Positions 1 to 5,748 of a stretch of DNA of 18,062 nucleotides are shown piece after piece. Source of the DNA: an uncultured Lachnospiraceae bacterium. GTDB lineage: Bacteria > Bacillota > Clostridia > Lachnospirales > Lachnospiraceae. The first letter of the stretch is position 1. Each line of letters begins with the position of its first letter. The stretch is from contig CAJTZH010000056.1 of the NCBI GenBank assembly GCA_910584325.1, forward strand, positions 1 through 18,062. Direction: 5' to 3'. The notes beneath the pieces are model-generated. The model did no database searches. It saw only the letters and a program-made list of their open reading frames with translations, and was not told where the DNA came from. A program made the translations under genes and the position numbers.

Positions 1-89
1 ATACACATTACCACAGTTCCAGTGAATCTAGGAAAAGTTTTAGAAACAACACATTCCTATTGATAGGGGAGGATGGAAAAGTTATTAAT

Positions 90-329
90 TTACAAAAATT
101 CCAATGAATCTTTTGCATCCACCCACATCTGCATATTTCCCTCAAGATATAATCTTGCGTATTCAAGCGGTTCATCTATTGCCAGAGCATTTAAGGCACA
201 TTCAGAGCAGGGAGTGGTTTTCAATCCTTCTTCTGCTTTATTGCAGTCTATCCGCAAGAAATAACCTGCATAGGTGTATACGTCAATACTGTTATGGTGG
301 ATATTGTATGTTGCGTAAATCACATTCAT
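90..329 (-). CDS. small DUF6061-like hypothetical protein
   Basis: A 79-residue protein of unknown function. The pattern resembles the small DUF6061 proteins of Clostridia, recalled from memory: a short N-terminal beta stretch (VIYATYN), a central segment ending in RIDC, a Cys-rich patch (CSECALNALA) and a C-terminal EPLEYARLYLEGN motif followed by an acidic end. The start at 329 is preferred over an in-frame ATG at 371 because AGAGGA lies 6-8 nt upstream of it on the minus strand, and the 14 extra residues look non-coding. It is transcribed away from the DUF2185 gene, so the two share the 330-506 intergenic stretch. No signal peptide or membrane segment is visible. The overlapping plus-strand frames at 73-490 are Leu/Ser/Cys-rich with poor start contexts, so I regard them as shadows. 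Family assignment is tentative. Confidence 0.6.
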   Translation of the reverse strand: MNVIYATYNIHHNSIDVYTYAGYFLRIDCNKAEEGLKTTPCSECALNALAIDEPLEYARLYLEGNMQMWVDAKDSLEFL

Positions 330-375
330 ATTATCTGTCCTCTTTTCATTGTTTTTTTGAAAGCATTTCAATCAG

Positions 376-406
376 TTCACAATTCCTATATGTTTTGTGT
401 TATAAT
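376..406 (+). promoter_or_regulatory. probable extended -10 promoter of the DUF2185 gene
   Basis: A perfect TATAAT at 401-406 is preceded by TGT (398-400), giving an extended -10. A weak -35-like TTCACA lies at 376-381 with a long 19-bp spacer. Transcription would start near 413 and give a ~95-nt AT-rich leader before the ATG at 507. The -10 match is seen directly; promoter activity is inferred. Confidence 0.5.
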
Positions 407-506
407 GTTTTATGTGATTTTGTTTCCCTTAAAAATCATCAAATCACAATCACAATTTGGGGATTAGATAAATTACAACGGACAATGTGAAACAGAGGTA
501 TATATT

Positions 507-1295
507 ATGAATGCGATTTTAGATGAAATTAAAAGTATTATGGAACAGAACAAGGAACAGCATTTGCCACAGGTAAAATCCAGCGACTTGGAAGAAAACG
601 GGGCGGTCTATTTTATGAATAGCAAGGATGGAACCGAATTTGAATGGTACGTCAATGATAAGCTGCCGCCTTTTATGATGTTTTATGATGATGATGCCAA
701 AATGGGAGCTGTAAAGCTCCTGCTTTATCGAGATGGAGCGGTGCAGGTGTTTGTTTATGACAATGCTGGAAAGAATATGTGCAAAGAAGTGCGCACTCGT
801 ATTGAGTGCGGAGAGGAAGAATTATTGGATTTGGCGGTGCTTTTGAGGCATCAGGCAGAGGACAGCAGCAAGTGGAACGCAAATATTGAAAGTCTCTGCA
901 CCGATATACTTGTCAGCGATGAAATGAGGAATAGTTTTTTGAATCATGAAAGTCGGTATGATGAAATCAAAAAAGTACATGCACTCATGAATCAAGGTGC
1001 ACTTGTTTCCAGGAGAATTGTAGAGGAAGGCTGGAAAGTCGGTTTTATGTACAGATGTAAGCCAAACAATCCGGCAGACAGCGGATGGATATTTTTGGCA
1101 GGAAATGAAGACGAACACTATAATTCGGATGCGAAAAACATTGTGTTGATGCCGCTCGGCAAAGTGTGTCATGAACTGGACAGGGATGTTTATAAATATT
1201 TGACTGCCCCAGTAGGAACTGAGTTTATTCGTATATCGGAAACAGCGTTTGAAGTTGATATGAAAAATAAAGCCATTTTCCTTACGAAAAGATAA
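507..1295 (+). CDS. DUF2185 (Imm33-like) domain protein
   Basis: A 262-residue soluble protein with two parts. Residues ~164-250 match the DUF2185 family pattern as I remember it: A-LVSRRIVEEGWKVGFMYR, then PADSGWIFLAGNEDEHY, then APVGTEFIR. Related domains (Imm33-like) occur as immunity proteins in contact-dependent toxin systems and also as free-standing proteins of unknown role. Residues 1-160 are acidic and Trp/Tyr-containing, and I do not recognise them; they contain a beta-rich stretch (~32-85) and then a helical stretch (~100-160). The start at 507 is supported by AGAGG at 494-498 (8-nt spacing). No signal peptide or TM segment is seen. No toxin gene is adjacent, so an immunity role here is only a possibility. 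It is separated from the next gene by 102 bp and may be monocistronic. Confidence 0.75.
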   Translation: MNAILDEIKSIMEQNKEQHLPQVKSSDLEENGAVYFMNSKDGTEFEWYVNDKLPPFMMFYDDDAKMGAVKLLLYRDGAVQVFVYDNAGKNMCKEVRTRIECGEEELLDLAVLLRHQAEDSSKWNANIESLCTDILVSDEMRNSFLNHESRYDEIKKVHALMNQGALVSRRIVEEGWKVGFMYRCKPNNPADSGWIFLAGNEDEHYNSDAKNIVLMPLGKVCHELDRDVYKYLTAPVGTEFIRISETAFEVDMKNKAIFLTKR

Positions 1296-1397
1296 GTGTG
1301 GCAAAAGCAAATCCCCCCTATCACCAAATTCCCAGGATAAAATTCGCCCTGTCCCGCCAGACTATTCAGTAGAATAATATTTGGGAGGCGTGACAAT

Positions 1398-1829
1398 ATG
1401 ATAGAGCAGGATACAATCAAACTTCTCAGGGAGTGCGATGCGGGTATCAAGATGGGTGTTTCGTCCATTGACGAGGTTTTGGAGTATGTTTCCGACGAAA
1501 AATTTAAGAAGTGTCTTGAAACATGCAAAGAAAAGCATGAAAAACTACAGTCAGATATACAGGAGCTTTTGGACAAATACCATGACGAAGGCAAGGAGCC
1601 GAACGTGATGGCAAAAAGCATGTCGTGGATGAAAACAAATGTGAAGCTCGTGTTAAACGAATCAGACAAAACAATAGCGGATTTGATTACGGACGGGTGC
1701 AACATGGGCGTGAAATCGCTGCATAAGTATCTGAACCAGTACAAGGCGGACGAGAGTTCCAAGGACATCACGAAGCGGTTGATTAATCTGGAAGAGAAAC
1801 TTGCGTTGGATATACGGGAATATTTATAA
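1398..1829 (+). CDS. all-helical ferritin-like/four-helix-bundle hypothetical protein
   Basis: A 143-residue, highly charged, Lys/Glu/Asp-rich protein predicted to be almost entirely alpha-helical. Four amphipathic helices can be drawn at roughly 3-30, 35-62, 70-100 and 104-142. The overall look (a helix pair, then SWMKTNVKL, then TIADLITDGCNMGVKSLHKYLNQY) recalls the DUF2383/PA2169-type ferritin-like bundle common in Clostridia, but the metal-binding Glu/His pairs of true ferritins are not obvious. Function is unknown. The ATG at 1398 follows GGGAGG at 1383-1388, a good ribosome binding site with 9-nt spacing. No clear promoter is visible in the 102-bp gap upstream (1296-1397). A hairpin follows the stop codon. 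Confidence 0.7.
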   Translation: MIEQDTIKLLRECDAGIKMGVSSIDEVLEYVSDEKFKKCLETCKEKHEKLQSDIQELLDKYHDEGKEPNVMAKSMSWMKTNVKLVLNESDKTIADLITDGCNMGVKSLHKYLNQYKADESSKDITKRLINLEEKLALDIREYL

Positions 1830-1840
1830 AAGAAATTTAC

Positions 1841-1875
1841 GGTCAAATGCCGTTATGTTCGCAGGGCATTTGACC
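1841..1875. terminator. hairpin between convergent genes
   Basis: Perfect 11-bp arms (GGTCAAATGCC at 1841-1851 and GGCATTTGACC at 1865-1875) enclose a 13-nt loop. It lies between the convergent helical-bundle gene and the ATPase gene. On the minus strand the hairpin is followed by a T-rich run (GTAAATTTCTTTT), so it fits best as terminator of the ATPase gene. No T-tract follows it on the plus strand. Confidence 0.55.
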
Positions 1876-1915
1876 GGACTGAAACGATTTTCGGATATCG
1901 CGTTTACCGCTTTGG

Positions 1916-3079
1916 TCAGTGTTCGAGTTTTGACGGGTCAAGAAGAAAATCATATATATTTATGATAAAAATCCCGTGTTCGTCGTAGTGAGGCGGGATA
2001 ATGTCTTTTGTCACCACTATTTTTTTAAATGAATCGCCGATTTTTCTAAAAGGTTCTGTTTCCTGTTCGTGTTTTTGGGCGTTGGGCATGGAATATGCCG
2101 ACTGGATATAATATCGGTTTGAACCGGCATTGCAGACAAAATCGACTTCAAGCTGTTTTCGGACGGACTTGCCGTCTGAATCTTTTTGCGTGATTGTTAC
2201 AACACCTACATCCACGTTGTAACCTCTCATGCGCAGTTCGTTATAGAGTACATTTTCCATCATATGTGTCTGTTCATATTGCCGGAAATTGATGCGGGAA
2301 TTGCGCAGACCTAAATCTGAAAAATAGTATTTCTTAGGAGTCTCAATATACGCTTTTCCACGTATGTCATACCGCTGCGCGGCTTCCATTAAAAAAGAAT
2401 CTTCAAAATAATCCAGATATTTTTTAATTTTATGGCGTTTCAAAATGTCGCGGATATAAATTTCATGAAACAGATTGTTTAAAACAGCGGCTTTGTCTGC
2501 TTCGTCGTCTTTGAGAACAATCATCGGAATTCCGCCGTACAGCATATATTGTGAGAGACCTTCATATTTGTCACCCGGATAAACAGACATAAACTCGGAG
2601 AAGCTTAAAGGATACATATGAATTTCATCGCCTCTGCCGGCAAATTCTGTTATAATATCGCTGGAGAGAAATTTCGCGTTGCTTCCGGTAACATATACGT
2701 CCATGTTTTCCTTGCGCAGATAGCCATTCAGGACTGTTTCAAAACAATCCAACATCTGTACTTCGTCAAGAAGATAATACATATTAGAGTCGGTTATTAT
2801 TGAACGGACATACGCCATGAATTTTTCAGGATTAGCTTTTCTGCTCTTTTTTTCAAGTTCAATCAGATTTTCTCCAATCAGATATAAATCGTCCGCAGAA
2901 TCAAAGGCAAAGCGGATAATATGGTCTTTTGGCACACCGTTTTCCAAAAGATGACGGTAAAAAATCGTATTCAGAAGATAAGATTTACCACACCTTCTAA
3001 GTCCGGTGATTACTTTAACCAATCCGTTGCTTTTACGTGTTATCAATTTGTCAAGGTAAAAATTACGTTGAATTTCCAT
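1916..3079 (-). CDS. AAA_14/DUF4143 family ATPase, with apparent internal deletion
   Basis: A 387-residue member of the widespread but poorly understood 'ATP-binding protein' family combining an N-terminal AAA_14 ATPase with a C-terminal DUF4143 nuclease-like domain. Visible motifs are Walker A GLRRCGKS (26-33), Walker B YYLLDEVQ (101-108, D105/E106), the sensor-like TGSNAKFLSSD (131-141), AGRG (147-150), and the C-terminal block YYFSDLGLRN (251-260), ENVLYNELRMRGYNVDVGVV (275-294) and LEVDFV (310-315). Compared with relatives I remember, about 45 residues are missing between DILKRHKIK (211-219) and YLDYFEDSF (221-229); that winged-helix segment normally carries an SLTNPxKLS-like motif. The reading frame is intact, so the protein may be expressed but defective. 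The start has AAGGAAT on the minus strand. Related genes occur in highly variable numbers and are often decayed. Confidence 0.8.
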   Translation of the reverse strand: MEIQRNFYLDKLITRKSNGLVKVITGLRRCGKSYLLNTIFYRHLLENGVPKDHIIRFAFDSADDLYLIGENLIELEKKSRKANPEKFMAYVRSIITDSNMYYLLDEVQMLDCFETVLNGYLRKENMDVYVTGSNAKFLSSDIITEFAGRGDEIHMYPLSFSEFMSVYPGDKYEGLSQYMLYGGIPMIVLKDDEADKAAVLNNLFHEIYIRDILKRHKIKKYLDYFEDSFLMEAAQRYDIRGKAYIETPKKYYFSDLGLRNSRINFRQYEQTHMMENVLYNELRMRGYNVDVGVVTITQKDSDGKSVRKQLEVDFVCNAGSNRYYIQSAYSMPNAQKHEQETEPFRKIGDSFKKIVVTKDIIPPHYDEHGIFIINIYDFLLDPSKLEH

Positions 3080-3162
3080 ATTTCAAATTCCTTATAAGAG
3101 ATTTTTGCATTTATACACATATTTCTATCATAAAAATCCCACCGATTTTTCCCCTCCCCATA

Positions 3163-3191
3163 TTTAAAAACCACCTCAAATATGATACAAT
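3163..3191 (+). promoter_or_regulatory. possible promoter of regulator-kinase operon 1
   Basis: TTTAAA (3163-3168), a 17-bp spacer and TACAAT (3186-3191) lie about 44 bp upstream of the regulator ATG. The matches are only moderate (4/6 and 5/6). The rest of the 155-bp divergent gap (3080-3234) is AT-rich, with no clear operator and no copy of the GTAGGGTG repeat found upstream of the ABC genes. Confidence 0.35.
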
Positions 3192-3234
3192 ATCCTAAAT
3201 TTACACCATAACCGAAACAACAAATGGAGCAATC

Positions 3235-3936
3235 ATGAAACAAATATTTCTAATCGAGGACGATTTAAGCCTCATTAACGGACTGACTTTTGCCATTCAA
3301 AAAGGGGGATACGGGCTGACGGTAGCGAGGACGAGCACGCAGGCAGAGCTGCTGTGGAAGGACGGCAGGTTTGATTTGGTGATACTGGACGTGGCGCTTC
3401 CCGACGGTTCCGGTTTTGATATCTGTAAAAAAATCCGGGCGGCATCTACGGTGCCGGTTTTGTTCCTGACTGCCGCGGACGAGGAGACGGATATCGTGAT
3501 GGGACTGGACATCGGCGCGGACGACTATATGACGAAGCCGTTTAAGCTGGCGGTCTTGATGTCAAAAATCAACGCCCTGCTGCGGCGGAGCGGCAATTTT
3601 AACGACGGAGGGGAAGAGACTGAATATCATTCGGGAGGCATCCGTGTGCTGCTTTTAAAGGGCGAGGTCTACAGGGACGGAAAACGTCTGGATGTAACGG
3701 CGGGCGAATATAAACTGTTGTGTCTGTTGATGGAAAATCCGGACAGAGTGCTTTCGCCGGAGCAGATTTTAAGCAGGCTGTGGGACTGCGACGAGAAATA
3801 TATCAACAACAACACACTGACCGTTTACATCCGCAGACTGCGCACGAAAATTGAGGACAACCCCGATAAACCGGAACGGATTGTGACCGTGCGGGGCATG
3901 GGCTATAAATGGAGTACAGAAAAGCGAGGTGTGTGA
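3235..3936 (+). CDS. OmpR/PhoB-family response regulator (module 1)
   Basis: A complete 233-residue response regulator. The receiver domain (1-~118) has the acidic pocket E8-D9-D10, phosphoacceptor D52 (VILDVALPDGSG), T79 and K101 (TKPF). The DNA-binding winged helix (~130-230) ends in the family signature with NNNTLTVYIRRLRTKIE and TVRGMGYKW. GGAG at 3226-3229 supports the start. The stop codon overlaps the kinase start (ATGA at 3936), so the pair is translationally coupled. The ATPase and permease downstream indicate that it probably controls that transporter, in the manner of the BceR/VraR-like or VanR-like peptide and antibiotic sensing modules of Firmicutes. The likely target is the repeat-rich promoter at 4976-5029. 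The inducer cannot be read from the sequence. Confidence 0.93.
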   Translation: MKQIFLIEDDLSLINGLTFAIQKGGYGLTVARTSTQAELLWKDGRFDLVILDVALPDGSGFDICKKIRAASTVPVLFLTAADEETDIVMGLDIGADDYMTKPFKLAVLMSKINALLRRSGNFNDGGEETEYHSGGIRVLLLKGEVYRDGKRLDVTAGEYKLLCLLMENPDRVLSPEQILSRLWDCDEKYINNNTLTVYIRRLRTKIEDNPDKPERIVTVRGMGYKWSTEKRGV

Positions 3937-4964
3937 TGAAGGTATTGGTAAACGGGAAAACGAGAAGATTTTTTTGCGGAGCATGCGCCTTAGTGATTGT
4001 CTCCGCTTTCTTTTGCGCTGCGGCAGTGTGGGCAAAGCCGGAACATGCCGTACTGAGTGCTTTTCTTTGCCCGCTTTTATGCGGATGCGTTACGGTATTG
4101 TTGTATTATGATTATCTGCGGCAGCAGGAGCAGGTGATAGAGGACGCAAAAAAGCAGATAACAGATTTTATCGCGGGAAATGAAAACGCGCGGATTGCGT
4201 GCAATGAAGAGGGAGAGCTGTACAGGCTGTTTCATGAAGTCAATTCCCTTGCTGCTATTTTAAATGCCCGTGCGGAAAATGAGCAGAGAATGAAGGAATT
4301 TTTAAAACAGATGATATCGGATATTTCGCACCAGTTAAAGACGCCGCTTGCGGCATTAAACATTTATAACGGCATTTTGAAAGAAGAAGGAGAACATATG
4401 CCGACGGTTCAGGAATTTAGCGAGCGCTCGGAGCAGGAGCTTGACAGAATCGACACCCTTGTACAGAATCTTTTAAAAATTACAAAACTGGATGCCGGCA
4501 CAATCGTAATCAACAAAAAAGACGAGAACGTATCGGAGATGATGGAAACGGTGAGAAAACATTTTCTATACCGTGCAGGACAGGAAGGAAAGGAACTTCG
4601 CCTTGTGGGAGAGGAGAACGTGGTGTTATTCTGCGATGCATGCTGGATAGTAGAAGCGTTTGACAATCTTGTCAAAAACGCGCTGGACCATATGAAAGAA
4701 GGCGGTATGGTTACGCTGGAGTGGAGACAGTCCGCGGCGATGGTTCAGATTTGCGTAAAGGATAACGGGAGCGGTATCCACCCCGAGGATTTATACCATA
4801 TCTTTAAGCGGTTTTACCGGAGCAGGTTTTCAAAAGATACGCAGGGGATTGGCCTTGGTCTGCCGCTTGCGAAAGCAGTGATTGAAGCGCATAACGGCAG
4901 TATTGAGGTACAGAGCGATTTAGGGAGCGGAACGGCCTTTATTGTCAATTTCCTGATTTCGTGA
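3936..4964 (+). CDS. intramembrane-sensing-type sensor histidine kinase (module 1)
   Basis: A 342-residue membrane kinase. Two hydrophobic segments at ~12-32 and ~38-58 are separated by only about five residues (AKPEH), so there is essentially no extracellular sensor domain. This layout is known from intramembrane-sensing kinases that take their signal from a partner ABC transporter. Catalytic blocks: H-box DISHQLKTPLAAL with H132, N-box with N248, G1 box D276-N-G278-S-G280, F-box IFKRFYR (289-295) and G2 box GIGLGL (304-309). The ATG at 3936 overlaps the regulator stop and follows GAGGT at 3925-3929; an in-frame upstream ATG at 3909 would overlap the regulator by 28 nt and add an unconserved-looking tail. 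It should phosphorylate the adjacent regulator. Confidence 0.92.
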   Translation: MKVLVNGKTRRFFCGACALVIVSAFFCAAAVWAKPEHAVLSAFLCPLLCGCVTVLLYYDYLRQQEQVIEDAKKQITDFIAGNENARIACNEEGELYRLFHEVNSLAAILNARAENEQRMKEFLKQMISDISHQLKTPLAALNIYNGILKEEGEHMPTVQEFSERSEQELDRIDTLVQNLLKITKLDAGTIVINKKDENVSEMMETVRKHFLYRAGQEGKELRLVGEENVVLFCDACWIVEAFDNLVKNALDHMKEGGMVTLEWRQSAAMVQICVKDNGSGIHPEDLYHIFKRFYRSRFSKDTQGIGLGLPLAKAVIEAHNGSIEVQSDLGSGTAFIVNFLIS

Positions 4965-4975
4965 AAATAGCAATT

Positions 4976-4991
4976 CCTACAAAATTGTAGG
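4976..4991. promoter_or_regulatory. inverted repeat, candidate response-regulator operator
   Basis: Perfect 7-bp arms CCTACAA and TTGTAGG flank a 2-bp centre, 12 bp after the kinase stop. Read as CTACA-N4-TGTAG it has the same 5-4-5 geometry as the TnACA-N4-TGTnA operators described for BceR-like regulators, with one symmetric change. Regulator binding is inferred. Confidence 0.45.
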
Positions 4992-5016
4992 GTGAAATTC
5001 ATCTGACAGTAGGGTG
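4987..5016 (+). repeat. GTAGGGTG direct repeats spaced 22 bp
   Basis: Two identical GTAGGGTG octamers lie at 4987-4994 and 5009-5016, 22 bp (two helical turns) apart. The first overlaps the right arm of the inverted repeat at 4976-4991. This is a plausible same-face binding array for an OmpR-family regulator immediately upstream of the ABC promoter. Confidence 0.45.
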
Positions 5017-5029
5017 CATGTGGTATTGT
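5003..5029 (+). promoter_or_regulatory. candidate regulated promoter of ABC operon 1
   Basis: TATTGT at 5024-5029 is preceded by TG at 5021-5022 (extended -10). The best -35-like hexamer, CTGACA (5003-5008), is at a suboptimal 15-bp distance and abuts the second GTAGGGTG repeat. A weak core promoter with upstream repeats fits activation by the neighbouring regulator. Confidence 0.4.
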
Positions 5030-5043
5030 TTTAAAAACAATAC
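5023..5043. repeat. 21-nt perfect palindrome over the -10/start region
   Basis: GTATTGTTTT and AAAACAATAC form 10-bp perfect arms around a single A. It covers the proposed -10 and transcription start of the ABC operon and ends 4-5 nt before the ribosome binding site. It could be a repressor site; no T-tract follows, so it is not an obvious terminator. Confidence 0.4.
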
Positions 5044-5064
5044 GAAAAAGAGGTGCATAAAACG

Positions 5065-5748
5065 ATGAACTTATTGGAAGTAAAATCTATCTGCAAAACT
5101 TACGACAGCGGGGAAACAGCCGTGCAGGCATTAAAAAACGTCAGTTTTTCCGTGCCGAAGGGCGAATTTGTGGCAGTAATCGGCGAGTCCGGTTCCGGCA
5201 AGAGTACGCTCCTGAATATGCTGGGGGCACTCGATACGCCGACAGAGGGCAAGGTGCTGATTGACGGAAACGACACGTTTTCCATGAAAGAACGTGAACT
5301 GACAGTATTTCGGCGAAGAAATATCGGTTTCATTTTTCAGGCGTTCCATCTGATACCGGAGCTGACAGTGGAACAGAACATCATTTTTCCGATGCTTTTA
5401 GATTATCAGAAACCGGATAAGAAGTATCTGGAGGAGCTTCTGGGGGTACTGAATTTAAAGGAACGCCGTAAACATCTGCCAAGTCAGCTGTCAGGGGGGC
5501 AGCAGCAGAGAGTGGCAATCGGAAGGGCGCTGTTTACGCGTCCGTCACTCGTTCTGGCGGATGAGCCGACAGGAAATCTTGATTCCCAGAACAGCAGCGA
5601 AGTCATTTCTCTGCTGAAGCAGACGTCAAAGAAATATGAACAGACCATCATCATGATTACGCATAACCGTGGAATTGCCCAGAACGCGGACAGGGTTTTG
5701 CAGGTATCGGACGGCGTGCTGACGGATTTGGGGAGGTGCGGCGAATGA
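5065..5748 (+). CDS. ABC transporter ATP-binding protein (module 1, MacB/LolD-like)
   Basis: A complete 227-residue ATPase of the MacB/LolD/BceA-like group that energises FtsX-type permeases. Motifs in order: Walker A GESGSGKST, Q-loop IFQAFHLIPELTV, signature LSGGQQQRVAIGRAL, Walker B and D-loop LADEPTGNLDS, and H-loop MITHN. The ATG at 5065 is chosen over an in-frame GTG at 5053 because AAGAGGTG (5048-5055) then sits as a ribosome binding site with 9-nt spacing, whereas the GTG would be part of it. The stop overlaps the permease start by ATGA. It is probably expressed from the regulated promoter just upstream. The likely job is powering a mechanotransmission-type exporter or remover of a membrane-active compound, inferred from the family and the sensor genes. 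Confidence 0.93.
   Translation: MNLLEVKSICKTYDSGETAVQALKNVSFSVPKGEFVAVIGESGSGKSTLLNMLGALDTPTEGKVLIDGNDTFSMKERELTVFRRRNIGFIFQAFHLIPELTVEQNIIFPMLLDYQKPDKKYLEELLGVLNLKERRKHLPSQLSGGQQQRVAIGRALFTRPSLVLADEPTGNLDSQNSSEVISLLKQTSKKYEQTIIMITHNRGIAQNADRVLQVSDGVLTDLGRCGE

Noticed and set aside
73..490. Plus-strand frames of 63 and 128 residues overlapping the DUF6061-like gene
   Set aside because: Composition is rich in Leu, Ser, Cys and His with no family look and poor start contexts; the minus-strand gene has a good ribosome binding site and a recognisable pattern.
1190..1846. 218-residue minus-strand frame opposite the helical-bundle gene
   Set aside because: Ser/Phe-rich translation typical of the antisense of a Glu/Lys-rich gene. 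It spans two plus-strand genes and the terminator.
5053..5064. GTG at 5053 as the ATPase start
   Set aside because: The GTG is part of the AAGAGGTG ribosome binding site serving the ATG at 5065.
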